A stretch of 64,000 nt of DNA, taken from positions 372,001 through 436,000 of the forward strand of contig NZ_FNXY01000001.1 of assembly GCF_900108855.1 (NCBI RefSeq). The letters run 5' to 3'. Positions 45,661 through 55,400 of the stretch are shown piece after piece. Within the stretch, counting starts at the first letter, position 1; each line of letters starts with the position of its first letter. A model generated the notes under the pieces. That model saw only the letters and a list, made by a program, of their open reading frames with translations. It had not been told where the DNA came from and searched no databases. The stretch comes from Dyadobacter koreensis. GTDB taxonomy: Bacteria; Bacteroidota; Bacteroidia; Cytophagales; Spirosomataceae. The position numbers and the translations under genes were made by a program.

Positions 45661-46174
45661 TCGGCGAAATAGTTTTCTTCCCTATCCAAAAAACTATCCG
45701 CGGATAATAATGATCAGAGCGCAGTAGATGACTATTTAAATTCCAGCTTTAAAACCCGGTTTTTAAACATATTGAATCCATTTTGATGGAATGTATTGCC
45801 GGAATGCCAATGCTGAAGATTCCGGATCTATAAAGAACACCCTCTTAACGGGTGTTTGAATTAAGAAGGTACGAAGCTGCGAGTGAAAAACTACTGAGTC
45901 CAAATAAATCTTAATTTATCTAACATGAGGGATACTTCCCTTAAGGTCTTAATGTAGACTTACCATTTTTAATTCAATAGAAGTTTAGACTAAAATATTG
46001 TTTTGAGGTCTGAGGTCCTTGCAAGTTTATCAAGTCGGCTCTAAGTCACTACCGCCACATGGATCTTACTTTTTTTAGAAACGAAATCCGGATTTAAAAC
46101 AGCAAATTATACATAACCCAAAGAAGTGTTCAATAAAAAAACAATCATCTTTTCAGAAAAGCAGTTGAGAAGTT

Positions 46175-46345
46175 GGAGCATTCGGATGCGTTGGACAGAT
46201 GATTCCGCAGCAGCATGAACCATCACCTGACTATTATTCACCATATGCTAAATATTTATCAGTGATTTACTTAGCTTGGTCAAGTTCAACCGAAATGAGC
46301 TGCCCTCAATTTGCGAATTGGTGTGATCAGTGACTCCGAGTTCTG
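46175..46345. repeat. Short interspersed repeat, copy D
   Basis: Begins GGAGCATTCGGATGCGTTGG and ends AGTGACTCCGAGTTCTG, with the same inner order as copies B and C (GATGATTCCGCAGCAG, ATATGCTAAATATTTATCAG, GAGCTGCCCTCAATTTGCG). Length 171 bp, more diverged. It lies between the istB relic and the hipBST operon. Confidence 0.75.
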
Positions 46346-46421
46346 CATAACAAAAAACATAATATGTCCATGTGTACGAATGAGGTGGCCTGTTAGAAAT
46401 AGTCAACTCAAATACACAGAT

Positions 46422-46537
46422 TATAACATATAGATGTTATATGTAAATGAATATAATTATGCATGAATAATATAGACTTGTATGCATTTGCATATAAATT
46501 TGAGTATCTTTACATAGTTATATGCATAAACATATAA
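46422..46537 (+). promoter_or_regulatory. AT-rich palindromes upstream of hipB (candidate operators)
   Basis: Three perfect inverted repeats lie in the 120 bp before the hipB-like start. They are TATAACAT-ATAG-ATGTTATA (46422-46441), TATGCA-TT-TGCATA (46481-46494) and TTATATG-CATAAA-CATATAA (46518-46537). The last ends 4 bp before the ATG. The HTH antitoxin probably binds here to autoregulate the operon. Confidence 0.65.
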
Positions 46538-46540
46538 GTC

Positions 46541-46771
46541 ATGGAAAGACTCCCAGAATTTGTTAAGCAAAAAAGGAAACATGCCCAATTGACTCAGGAA
46601 GACCTGGCGTCTAGATCTGGGGTTGCACTTACGGTAATCAGAAAAATTGAGCAGAATAAAGGAAATCTCAATCTTGAAAAAGTGAATCAGGTACTTCGAA
46701 TGTTCGGCCATGAGCTAGCTCCGGTAAGTAGTAAAGATCTGAATTCAAGCAACCAGGAGCAGCCGTTATGA
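46541..46771 (+). CDS. hipB: HipB-like HTH antitoxin/regulator
   Basis: This 76-residue XRE-type helix-turn-helix protein (FVKQKRKHAQLTQEDLASRS, GVALTVIRKIEQNKG) is the usual length of HipB antitoxins. It is the first gene of a three-gene set, overlapping the next start by 4 bp (ATGA). In HipBST systems HipB represses the operon and helps hold the kinase. Upstream palindromes support autoregulation. The symbol follows the system organisation, not a measured identity. Confidence 0.88.
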   Translation: MERLPEFVKQKRKHAQLTQEDLASRSGVALTVIRKIEQNKGNLNLEKVNQVLRMFGHELAPVSSKDLNSSNQEQPL

Positions 46772-47100
46772 GACAGGCAAAGATATTTTATAAGGACATA
46801 GAAGCAGGACATCTTACTGAGACAGACGACGGTCTTTATCAGTTTCGCTATCTGAACGAATACATAGAGAACTATCCGAATCAATTTATCAGTTTTTCTA
46901 TGCCGGTAGTCTATACCATTTATACGGACAAACGCCTTTTTCCTTTTTTTGACGGACTTATTCCGGAAGGATGGCTTTTAGATATTGCGTCAAAAAGCTG
47001 GAAAATAAACCTAAATGACCGTATGGGACTTTTGTTGGTTTGTTGCCGAAATTGTATTGGCGCTGTGAGTGTAATACCAATCGCAGACGATGATGAGTAA
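46768..47100 (+). CDS. hipS: HipS-like protein (stand-alone HipA N-terminal domain)
   Basis: This 110-residue protein matches the N-terminal subdomain of HipA: ARQ-like start RQAKIFYKDIEAGHLTETDD, FRYLNEYIENYPNQFISFSM, PFFDGLIPEGWLLDIASKSW and FLL-type DRMGLLLVCCRNCIGAVSVI. It is encoded separately from the kinase core. In the E. coli HipBST system this small subunit is the true antitoxin of HipT. It overlaps hipB by 4 bp and the kinase gene by 11 bp, so translation is coupled. Confidence 0.88.
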   Translation: MRQAKIFYKDIEAGHLTETDDGLYQFRYLNEYIENYPNQFISFSMPVVYTIYTDKRLFPFFDGLIPEGWLLDIASKSWKINLNDRMGLLLVCCRNCIGAVSVIPIADDDE

Positions 47101-48043
47101 CTGTTTATATTGCTATAAGCCGTTGGATAAACAAGCATCAGGCGATTTTCACGAGGCTTGCAGTATGAAGTTTTTTAGGACAAAGACGCCGCCTATTTTT
47201 GATTATTCGCTTGCTCAGATGAAAGATCTGGCCAAAGATGTAGTCGAGCGCAGTGTTACAGTACCGGGTGTGCAACCAAAATTGTCTTTAACGATCGTTA
47301 ATGAGGCATTTGAAAACGGGCGCAAAAAACGATTGACAATCGTTGGAGCACTTGGCGGAAATTTCATCTTGAAACCACCGTCTTCAAATTATCCTGAAAT
47401 GCCTCAGAACGAGCATGCAACCATGCGTATCGCCGAAGAAGCCTTTGGCATGCGTACATTTCCTTCCAGTCTGATCCGACTGCAGTCTGGAGAACTGGCA
47501 TATATTACCAAACGTATCGATCGGACTGACGATGGAGACAAAATCCACATGCTTGATATGTTTCAGATCCTGGAAGCTTTTGATAAGTACAAAAGTTCGA
47601 TGGAGCGTGTTGGCAAGGCAATAAATACCTACTCAGCTAACACACTTCTTGATCTATTGTATTATTTTGAATTGACTATGTTCAGCTTTCTGACCGGTAA
47701 TAACGATATGCACCTGAAGAACTTTTCAATGATCAATGATGGTAGTGACTGGACTTTAGCTCCTGCTTATGATCTGTTAAATGTGCGTATCGCTAATCCT
47801 GATGATAATGAAGAGCTGGCTTTAACGCTGAATGGCAAAAAAAGAAAATTGAAGCTAGAGCATTTTATCGAGTTCGGACTAGGATTGGGCCTAAACGAGC
47901 GGCAAATACAAAACACTTTTAATAGATTTAAAAACAAAAAAGACGTTGCTTTCAAGTGGCTGGATAATTCATTTCTCTCAAATGAATACAAAATATACTA
48001 CAAAGACATCATGAGTGAAAGATATTCGATTCTGAAAATGTAA
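47090..48043 (+). CDS. hipT: HipT-like Ser/Thr kinase toxin
   Basis: This 317-residue HipA-type kinase core has an N-terminal Cys-rich segment (CLYCYKPLDKQASGDFHEAC) that may bind zinc. The phosphate-loop region is TVPGVQPKLSLTI, whose Ser may be autophosphorylated. ATP-binding ILKPPSSNYPEMPQNEHATM, catalytic-loop FLTGNNDMHLKNFSM and the Mg-binding APAYDLLNVRI follow. HipA/HipT kinases phosphorylate aminoacyl-tRNA synthetases and stop growth; HipT of E. coli targets TrpS. The target here is unknown. It is the last gene of the tightly overlapping operon. Confidence 0.92.
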   Translation: MMSNCLYCYKPLDKQASGDFHEACSMKFFRTKTPPIFDYSLAQMKDLAKDVVERSVTVPGVQPKLSLTIVNEAFENGRKKRLTIVGALGGNFILKPPSSNYPEMPQNEHATMRIAEEAFGMRTFPSSLIRLQSGELAYITKRIDRTDDGDKIHMLDMFQILEAFDKYKSSMERVGKAINTYSANTLLDLLYYFELTMFSFLTGNNDMHLKNFSMINDGSDWTLAPAYDLLNVRIANPDDNEELALTLNGKKRKLKLEHFIEFGLGLGLNERQIQNTFNRFKNKKDVAFKWLDNSFLSNEYKIYYKDIMSERYSILKM

Positions 48044-48318
48044 TAGAAGTGATTTACATTCCTAGCGCAAGACAGATAGAACTAGCTAAAAAAAACACCA
48101 AATCTGGCAAAAGATTAACTTTTACTACCAAACCCAAACTTCCTTAAACGCTCGCTGCCAAATTCATCTCCTAAATAATTAAAAGGAATTATTCGGCAAC
48201 ATCAGTCTTTTTTGATCGTAACTACTGTTTTCTGAGCTTTTAAGGATGGTTGATGTGGCTCCAAAAACCGGCACACATTTTTGCACGTCTTGATGCTGAA
48301 TGAAAAACAAAAGACCAA
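48044..48318. other. Intergenic after hipBST
   Basis: No gene recognised and no clear terminator seen. Confidence 0.4.
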
Positions 48319-48486
48319 TTAAGGTTCGCGGATGCTAGTTTGCTGATTGTATTCAGCAATATCTCCAATTGAACTGCTGCTTAAATACCTAAAAAATTCT
48401 TGTTCAAACATATTTGCTTCGTGCAATAATAATGAGTCAAATAAGATATCTTTCTGGTAAAAATCGGTTTCAAAATTTTTTGCCAT
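48319..48486 (-). CDS. Small hypothetical protein (55 residues)
   Basis: A minus-strand ATG at 48486 opens MAKNFETDFYQKDILFDSLL and stays open to TAA at 48319-48321. The product is acidic and helical with no stray rare residues, unlike chance ORFs nearby. It is convergent with the hipBST operon. I do not recognise it. Confidence 0.35.
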   Translation of the reverse strand: MAKNFETDFYQKDILFDSLLLHEANMFEQEFFRYLSSSSIGDIAEYNQQTSIREP

Positions 48487-48661
48487 TTTTTCATAGGGAT
48501 CAATTGATAGATGTCTTCATGACTGAGCATTTTTGACTTAGTTTTTTTTAAGAGCAGCAAGGTTTGAATGCTAATAATACATTTACGGTAACCAAAACCG
48601 AAAATTTAGATATCTAACGCTTTGGTCATACATTTGTTCTTTTAATTTTATAAATGCACTA

Positions 48662-48955
48662 ATGACAAAAGCAGATACAGTCCAGAAAATTGTAGAAAAA
48701 ACCGGCATACAGAAGGAACACGTTGAAAAAACCCTGGAATCGTTTTTTTTAACGATAAAAGATTCAATGGAAAATGGTGAAAATATCTATTTCCGCGGCT
48801 TTGGAAGTTTTATAAATAAGAAAAGAGCGGCAAAGACGGCCAGAAATATTTCAAAAAATACGACGATCATTGTTCCTGCGCAGATAATCCCACATTTTAA
48901 GCCATCGGATGATTTTATAAAATTGGTTAAAGAAGGATATCTTCAGCTGACGTAA
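48662..48955 (+). CDS. HU/IHF-family DNA-binding protein
   Basis: This 97-residue HU-type protein has the family layout: helices in MTKADTVQKIVEKTGIQKEH and VEKTLESFFLTIKDSMENGE, the turn IYFRGFGSFINKKRAAKTAR, and the DNA-binding arm ending with NTTIIVPAQIIPHFKPSDDF. The usual Pro-containing arm tip (RNP) is altered, with NISKNTTI instead. It bends DNA and organises the nucleoid. It is single, with its own terminator. Confidence 0.92.
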   Translation: MTKADTVQKIVEKTGIQKEHVEKTLESFFLTIKDSMENGENIYFRGFGSFINKKRAAKTARNISKNTTIIVPAQIIPHFKPSDDFIKLVKEGYLQLT

Positions 48956-48981
48956 GAATTCATCGTTAGCATTCATGTAAG

Positions 48982-49014
48982 AAAGCCCTGGAGAATCACC
49001 GCCATGGCTTTTTT
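48982..49014 (+). terminator. Intrinsic terminator of the HU-type gene
   Basis: AAAGCC and TGG pair with CCA and GGCTTT across a 10-base loop with one mismatch, followed by six T in total. It lies 26 bp past the stop codon. Confidence 0.75.
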
Positions 49015-49348
49015 ACTTAGAACAAGTGTCTAAATGATAAATATATTGCAAATCAATAAGTTAACATCATCCGACATTTTTCGTCTAACTCCATTAATGA
49101 CGCTGGAAGTAATGGGAATTTTTGCGTATTTTGCGATATACGCCAGAGATATAAACATGAGAATCAATGATTCACTTGTGTTTACTTGACTTTGAAACTT
49201 CTAAATGGGAAGGAGTCTGCTCCGATCAACTTAGCTCCAAGTACTTTTTCATAAGAAGACAATTATTTAAAAGTTCCTAAGATATGCTCCAAAGTCCCGC
49301 AGCTGATTCAAAGCCTTTTCGTTGACACAGACTCGGCCTAAGCATGAA

Positions 49349-49939
49349 TCAGGTGAATGGACCACAGTTTTTTAAAATCTTTTCGACAGCATTCCGAAGG
49401 CTTTCAAATTCGGATTCATTAGAAAAATCTCTGCCGAGCGGGCCAGCCTGCATACCGCTTTGCAGGATTAAATATATGAAAGCACTGCACATAATTAAGC
49501 TTATACAATTATTTGATTTTCTGGCAGCAGGTCCTATTAATGCCCGGTAAAATAGCTGAGTTACAAAAATATTTGCCGCACGCTCGGTGCACACCTGGCT
49601 TATTTCCCACTGCAGAACACAGACCAACTGCTGGCTTGCCGCAAGCTCACCGAGCAGTTTGACTATATTTGAAGAATTATCTTCTGTGCCATTTGCAGCC
49701 CCTAACCAAGTAACCTGCTGGCGTACACGCTCGATTAAAACCGTTTGTATATACCGGCTTAATAAGCCATCTAGGTCGCCAAAATATCTGTATATCAAAA
49801 CCTTATTATGGCCAGATACTCTTGCCACCTCGTTAATACCTACTGCATGGATACCAAACTGTTCAATAATTTCGCCTGTCGCCTCCAGAATACGAGCTTG
49901 GGTGCGCTGCTTATTTCGGGTTTTAATTATGCGAGTCAT
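49349..49939 (-). CDS. TetR/AcrR-family regulator
   Basis: The 196-residue protein has an N-terminal helix-turn-helix (ARILEATGEIIEQFGIHAVG, INEVARVSGHNKVLIYRYFG) and a helical ligand domain with a hydrophobic C-terminus (KSNNCISLIMCSAFIYLIL). It lies downstream of the LytS/LytTR/LanB genes on the same strand, separated from them by 460 bp. A role in that cluster is possible but not shown. No operator was found. Confidence 0.9.
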   Translation of the reverse strand: MTRIIKTRNKQRTQARILEATGEIIEQFGIHAVGINEVARVSGHNKVLIYRYFGDLDGLLSRYIQTVLIERVRQQVTWLGAANGTEDNSSNIVKLLGELAASQQLVCVLQWEISQVCTERAANIFVTQLFYRALIGPAARKSNNCISLIMCSAFIYLILQSGMQAGPLGRDFSNESEFESLRNAVEKILKNCGPFT

Positions 49940-50402
49940 ATTTGAGTTTTTTCATCTGTTAAGGTTTTTTTACTGTATCAAGCGCAGAACTAGTGCAAAG
50001 TTCGGCGGCAAATGACTTTCAGGGACTGCATGCTGTAAATCGAATCGCAACCAGCACTCCCGAAGCCACTTCCATGAATCATCATCTTTACTAAGAACAG
50101 CTCAGGATCACCAATCAGTATTTCGTAGCCTGGTACTGATCTGGTCCATTGAGTGCCCCTACCTGTCTGTACCAAGGCAAGTAATTCCACTGGTTGTCAG
50201 GGTTGTGGTACTGGCCAGGTTCATTGTGTTTTTGTCCGGTAGCCTCTGTAGCCTGACGATGGTATACCTTTTCGCTTTTCTGGTTTTTGTGGAGTCATTC
50301 GCTTGCATCGTATTATGCATTAAATTGTTGATAAATAAGCCGCTCAAATCAAGTCAAAAAACCGGATATGGTTTTCTTTTTTATACGAACGCCTGTATTT
50401 TA
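49940..50402. other. Intergenic between TetR and LytS-type kinase genes
   Basis: No convincing ORF; the 75-codon plus frame at 50205-50432 is a chance hydrophobic ORF. TTTTTATACGAACG at 50378-50391 is repeated exactly at 55697-55710. Confidence 0.5.
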
Positions 50403-51566
50403 TTAGACCGGATGTGTTGTTTTGTCAATTAACGGAATTTTCAAATAGACAGAGAATTCTTTTTCAGACTCCGTAATTTCTAAAATATACTCATCCTTGA
50501 AGCGAAGCCGGAGAGTCTGGCGTATATTTTCCAAGCCTATCCCTTTGTCAGGCTTTTGATTGAAAACCGGGTCTGTGACAGGTTTGGAGTTTACGACTGT
50601 ACAGACAAGAAATCCATTCGCAGTGGTGCATTCGATTAACACATAGGATTTGCCGTGCGTGGCATGTACTCCATGTTTAAATGCATTTTCAATTAATGTG
50701 ACAAGCACGAGTGTTGGGATCTGGTACTGATCTCGGTTGGGACACTCGTTGATAAAAACGATTTTGGTTTTGTGCCCCGTTTGCCTAGATGAAAGCTCTA
50801 AATACTGGCTGACAAAATTCAATTCTTTTGACAAATCTACCAGATCACCGGAGATATCATAGATGGCAAACCGTATCATGTCGGCCATTTGCATAAGATA
50901 ACGTGAAGCCTCCGAACAATAATTACTCAACTCCCGTGACGCACCATTGAGTAAATTAAATATAAGATGCGGTGTCAGTAGGGTTCGAAGCTTAATGAGC
51001 TCTTGCTTTAGTTTCTGATTTTCCCTAACAGATTCCTTCATCACCAAATGGATACCATATTTCATCATTTTTATACCCAGTGGAAAAGCCAGTAGCTGCA
51101 GCTCCGAAATATCGATAATCAAAGATCTCCAGAACTTTCCTTTTTCATTGTTTAGCGGATTCAAAAAAAAATAGGCTCCTTTCTGAAAACCTATTGTAAG
51201 ACGTGTTATTCCAAATAAATGGTCATACAGTGGATATAAAAACACATTGATCAAGTGGGCGACCATCAAAAGCCCTAACCCAAGAAGAAGCAGGCGCCAG
51301 ACGCCTTCTACATGCTTTCTTAATCCGCGAAAAAGACCTACCGTCACATAATAAAGCAATGAAAAACGAATATAATAGATGACGTAAGCCTGACGAAGCA
51401 CAGGATCACTGAGACGATCGTCAAATCCGGCTAGAAAAAGCATCAGGTGAAATCCGACAAAGGATGCCCAAAAAACTAAATGTATCAGGAGCCTTCGCTG
51501 GAAAGTTTGTGGGAAAAGAACCTTTTCGTAGGTTCTAAGTTCTTCGGTGAGTGCTAGCATACTCAA
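50403..51566 (-). CDS. LytS/YehU-type sensor histidine kinase
   Basis: The 387-residue protein has four membrane helices (LVFWASFVGFHLMLFLAGF, YYIRFSLLYYVTVGLF, LLLLGLGLLMVAHLINVFLY, and one near residue 155). A His_kinase domain follows with the phosphoacceptor in LLTPHLIFNLLNG. The family has NPHFLFN; here Asn is Thr and Phe-Leu is Leu-Ile. A HATPase has LIENAFKHGV, and GIGLENIRQTLRLRF is its G box. It pairs with the LytTR regulator that starts 21 bp upstream of it, and the pair lies directly downstream of the lanB-like gene. The kinase may sense an envelope or peptide signal. Confidence 0.9.
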   Translation of the reverse strand: MSMLALTEELRTYEKVLFPQTFQRRLLIHLVFWASFVGFHLMLFLAGFDDRLSDPVLRQAYVIYYIRFSLLYYVTVGLFRGLRKHVEGVWRLLLLGLGLLMVAHLINVFLYPLYDHLFGITRLTIGFQKGAYFFLNPLNNEKGKFWRSLIIDISELQLLAFPLGIKMMKYGIHLVMKESVRENQKLKQELIKLRTLLTPHLIFNLLNGASRELSNYCSEASRYLMQMADMIRFAIYDISGDLVDLSKELNFVSQYLELSSRQTGHKTKIVFINECPNRDQYQIPTLVLVTLIENAFKHGVHATHGKSYVLIECTTANGFLVCTVVNSKPVTDPVFNQKPDKGIGLENIRQTLRLRFKDEYILEITESEKEFSVYLKIPLIDKTTHPV

Positions 51567-51587
51567 AAAGGTTTTAAGGTAAATGTT

Positions 51588-52373
51588 TTATGAATCTGTG
51601 AGCTCGTCCAGTATTTGATTCAAATCCATACCGTGAGGGATGGTGTACTGTTTTTTATTGCTTAGGATGACCGTACGGTTGGCGATTTGGGTAACGAATG
51701 CTTTATTTATAAGAAATGATCGGTTGATCTTAACAAACCACTGGCTGGGTAGTAACTCCTGAAAGATCCCAAGACTGCCATAAGTCATTAGGAAACTCTC
51801 TCCGTAATGAATTTTTGCATAGTCCTTTGCTCCTTCAACCGCGTAGATTTTGTCAAAGGCGACTCTGATGTGCTTCTTCTCACACCAAACCCATAGGTCC
51901 CTTGCAGTACAAAAGGATTTGACCCGGCTATTAACCGCTACTTCTCTAATGGCCGGGTCGAGTTTTTCGGTTTCGGGCTGCAGGATCCTGGGAACGCTCA
52001 GCTCCTTTATTTTCGAGGCTGCACGAATTAAGGGGGGAAGCGAGAACGGTTTCAAAAGGAAATCAACCACCTGGTATTCATATCCGTCGATGGCATAGGA
52101 AGAATCACCGGAAATCATAATTACATGCGGCCTGGGGTATGGGAGCAATTTCAGTAATTCCAGTCCGGATAGTCCAGCCATATTGATATCTAAAAAAATT
52201 ACGTCCGGTTTTTCCCTGGCAATTCTTTCCAAAGCCTCAATTCCGCTGTAGCACCGGTCCAGATAAACCATCCAATTTATTTGATTTATCAGTGCCTCTA
52301 AAACATCATGGGCAGTGGAATCATCATCAATTACCAGGCAGGTAAATTTTGCAGCCTTTTCTCGCGTGTTCAT
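51588..52373 (-). CDS. LytTR-family response regulator
   Basis: The 261-residue protein has an N-terminal receiver (CLVIDDDSTAHDVLEALI, Asp in VIFLDINMAGLSG, Lys in FLLKPF). A C-terminal LytTR DNA-binding domain follows (IYAVEGAKDYAKIHYGESFL, LPSQWFVKINRSFLINKAFV). LytTR regulators bind paired direct repeats upstream of target promoters. It is the middle gene of lanB-regulator-kinase on the minus strand, 111 bp after lanB and 21 bp before the kinase, so control of the lanB region is a natural guess. Confidence 0.92.
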   Translation of the reverse strand: MNTREKAAKFTCLVIDDDSTAHDVLEALINQINWMVYLDRCYSGIEALERIAREKPDVIFLDINMAGLSGLELLKLLPYPRPHVIMISGDSSYAIDGYEYQVVDFLLKPFSLPPLIRAASKIKELSVPRILQPETEKLDPAIREVAVNSRVKSFCTARDLWVWCEKKHIRVAFDKIYAVEGAKDYAKIHYGESFLMTYGSLGIFQELLPSQWFVKINRSFLINKAFVTQIANRTVILSNKKQYTIPHGMDLNQILDELTDS

Positions 52374-52484
52374 CTTGCAATACGTCTATTGTGGGTAGTA
52401 AACTTGCTTGCACCTATCAAGGCACATAATCTATTCATTCTAAGATAAGTGTTACACCGGACACAACAAACAATAAGCAAACTT

Positions 52485-55400
52485 TTATTTGGCATTTTTG
52501 ATATTTTCCAATCTTTTCACACTGGATTTATAAAATTTATATAGATAATATAGAATAACAGGTTCCTGCTCCAAAGGCCGGCACAGAAGTACCCGATTTA
52601 AAAACATATGGATTACACTCGTGATAGCGCTTGTCCTGTCTGCTGACAAGGCGCTCAGGCCGCTACCGGCTATCAGTGAACGCATGGCTAAGGAGCGGTT
52701 TTTAAAAATCAACATGACCGGCTCGTTTTCCGAATGATTTTTAAGGTTCATAAACGAAAGTATCTGCCTGCTTTGTTGACGGTACTTATCATTGAGCCTA
52801 ATGAGCACGTTCTTATCATCCCCAAATAAATCCATTAGTTGCAGGTAATGCGCAGCTGCCAGGTCAAGTTTTTGGTAGAGTGTTAAACCCAGGTCATCCA
52901 TCAGTAGATCCGCTCCCAGAAGGGCTGTCAGCCAACGGTCGCTTTCTGAATGGTCATTGGAGCGCCACAAGGTAAGCAGTGCAGCTACGGCGACACTGTC
53001 ATGATAAAAAATAGACTCTGCTGTTTCAATGCCAAGGCTGGCATAGCGCTGCGTTTCCCTTTGATAATCGTCGATCTGCATTCTGAAAATGATACCACTG
53101 TTGAGCAAATCTTGCAGACGATACTGAATCCTGTGAAGTGCAGCTGCCCAGGAATCATCGCTGACACCGTTTAGCCGAAGGCGGATATGCTGATCTGGAT
53201 CCTGATACCTAAGATAGAACCATTGCCGGATGACTCCGTCTTTTAGAAGCTCTGTGCACAAGGGAAATAGCAAATCAACCAGTATGGTTTCTAATCCTAC
53301 CGCAGAACTATACAGTTTCATAGACAGCCATTTGCTGCCAATAGGGAAATTCTTAGTATCATATTGCGCGACGGAATGCGTATCCCCCACCCTTTCTGCC
53401 GGTGTGTGCGGATAAAAAAAGGGAATCACCACTTCATTCGTATAAGTTCCCAAGCTGTCCTTTAAAAGTCCTTGCCGGCTTGCAAACAAAAACTCTTTAA
53501 GCTTAACGGACTTATCGGTTTCAAGCATATGCTGCAAAATCTGCATCGCAGGCGCGCATTGCAGATCAAGCATCAGTTCCTGATCGCCCTGGCAAACTAA
53601 AACCAGGGCAGGAACCGAGCGGTGGGCCGCAAACGCGCGCCATTGGCTAGAAAAATCATGAACCCTTCCGTTTTCCAATTGAAAGTCTGCAATCGAAATA
53701 TTCCACTCGGCCAGACTCAGTATCAAATGCTTGTATTGAACACGCGGAAGAAAAGCAGGCATTTCAGAAAGTTGCCAATCCCACCTCCCAGGCAATGGAT
53801 TTTCAGCTGAGGCAACATCGCATAGAAAACGATATACCGGAAGACCATTTTGGAAATTATGCGCATTGCTTTGGCAAGGAATAATGCGCTTATTTAAACG
53901 GCGGCTGCGAAGCACCACCTGCCGGCCATTAAAAACAGATACCATCAGGTCTTCCAGTAAAATCTGATTGGTTTCTGGCAGCGTACTTTTGACCAAATAC
54001 ACAATTTCGTAGTCATACAGCTGTGCTCGTTTTAACACATCTGCAGCTTGCAGATCAGGGATATGTGTGATTTCCGCAAAGATAACATCTGTACGCCGAA
54101 GCTGCCTTTGCTCTGCTGCCTGACGCATACGGCTTGCTAACGCCTGGTCTGCAAGGGTAAATCTGCCCATGAGCTCAAAGCCAGAACTACCTGCTGCATA
54201 TTTAAGTAGAAACTGATACGCGTTCTGATCAAAATGGTCCTGATCTTCACAAAGAATACTCCCCATTAAATAAAAATCATCCTGTACAGCCGGCCGGGTT
54301 GCCAGTTGATTCAAGTGATCATCATTCAATACAAGTGGTTCAAATGCATCCTTTGAATACCCCCTAAGCAGGCTTTCTTTAAAAGCCGCCAGGCTCCCTT
54401 GCCCTATTTTTTGCTTCTTTTGTTCAGCCCCCTGTCTTAGGCCTTCTAACAACGGAAGCTCACCGGCTGAGGCTGCCAGCAGATCTCCGTAACCAATCCC
54501 TGATTCAAAGTCCAGTGCCTGAACCAGTGGCACTTCCCTGTTCTCATATCGCCGGAAAAACTCCGCTTTGAATCTGTCAAGATCAGATAGTACGGCTTGG
54601 CTACCCAGTAGATACTGCACCCTTTCATACTGCTGTCCGATCTGCTTCACTGCGGCCGAGCCAAGACGATTTTGCCAGGTATTGAACTTTAAATCCACGT
54701 TAATAAAATCTTGATGACTGTGACTTTGAAAAGTAAGGCGCGGCAGCATCTGCCCGAGCCTGCCGCCAATCTCCCAAGCAGGCAGCGTGCTGCGAAGAAG
54801 AACTGTCAGCTCTGCCAGATTCAGGATGCTGGCCGCAGCAGCGCCCTTTGTTTGGCTCAGTTCGCTATATACTCTTTGCAGATATTCGGGGCCGGTCACA
54901 TTCAAGTCCAAGGCGCTTACCAGTACCTGATATTCGATCAGATCCAGCAAATAGCGGCGTGCAGCACGCGCAGGCATGTAGACGGATGCTGCCTGAACAA
55001 GTTGATCCAGTCGGGCACCACCGTTGCATGAAGTCAGGATGCAGTCCAAAATTGCGTCCGCCTCTATGGCCATAAGTACTGCCTGCTGCTGACCAGCGTC
55101 GGTAGTTCGCTCAATATAGCGGTAGGTGTCCCCCTGACGGTACAGACTGGAATTTCTATAAAACTTTACCTGATCCACAACAGCATCTTGGGCGAGCAAA
55201 AACTTTTGAATCTTGCCTTCTATGGCAGCGGAAAGATGCATTATACCTTGCAAGGGCTTGTTAGCATCAAAAACAATACAGGTGTTATTTGAAACGTCTC
55301 CACAAAAAATGCCAGCAAAATAACCGAAGGGTGTGGCTCTGGTGCTCATGCGTATCAAATACCGATATAAAGCAAGCAGCATTTTTTCTGTTGGTTTATG

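Noticed and set aside
52370..52438. A 22-codon ORF (MNRLCALIGASKFTTHNRRI...) between lanB and the LytTR gene as a RiPP precursor
   Set aside because: It is too short to hold a leader plus core, and its only notable feature is overlap with the regulator start codon. It is probably chance, at most a coupling mini-ORF.
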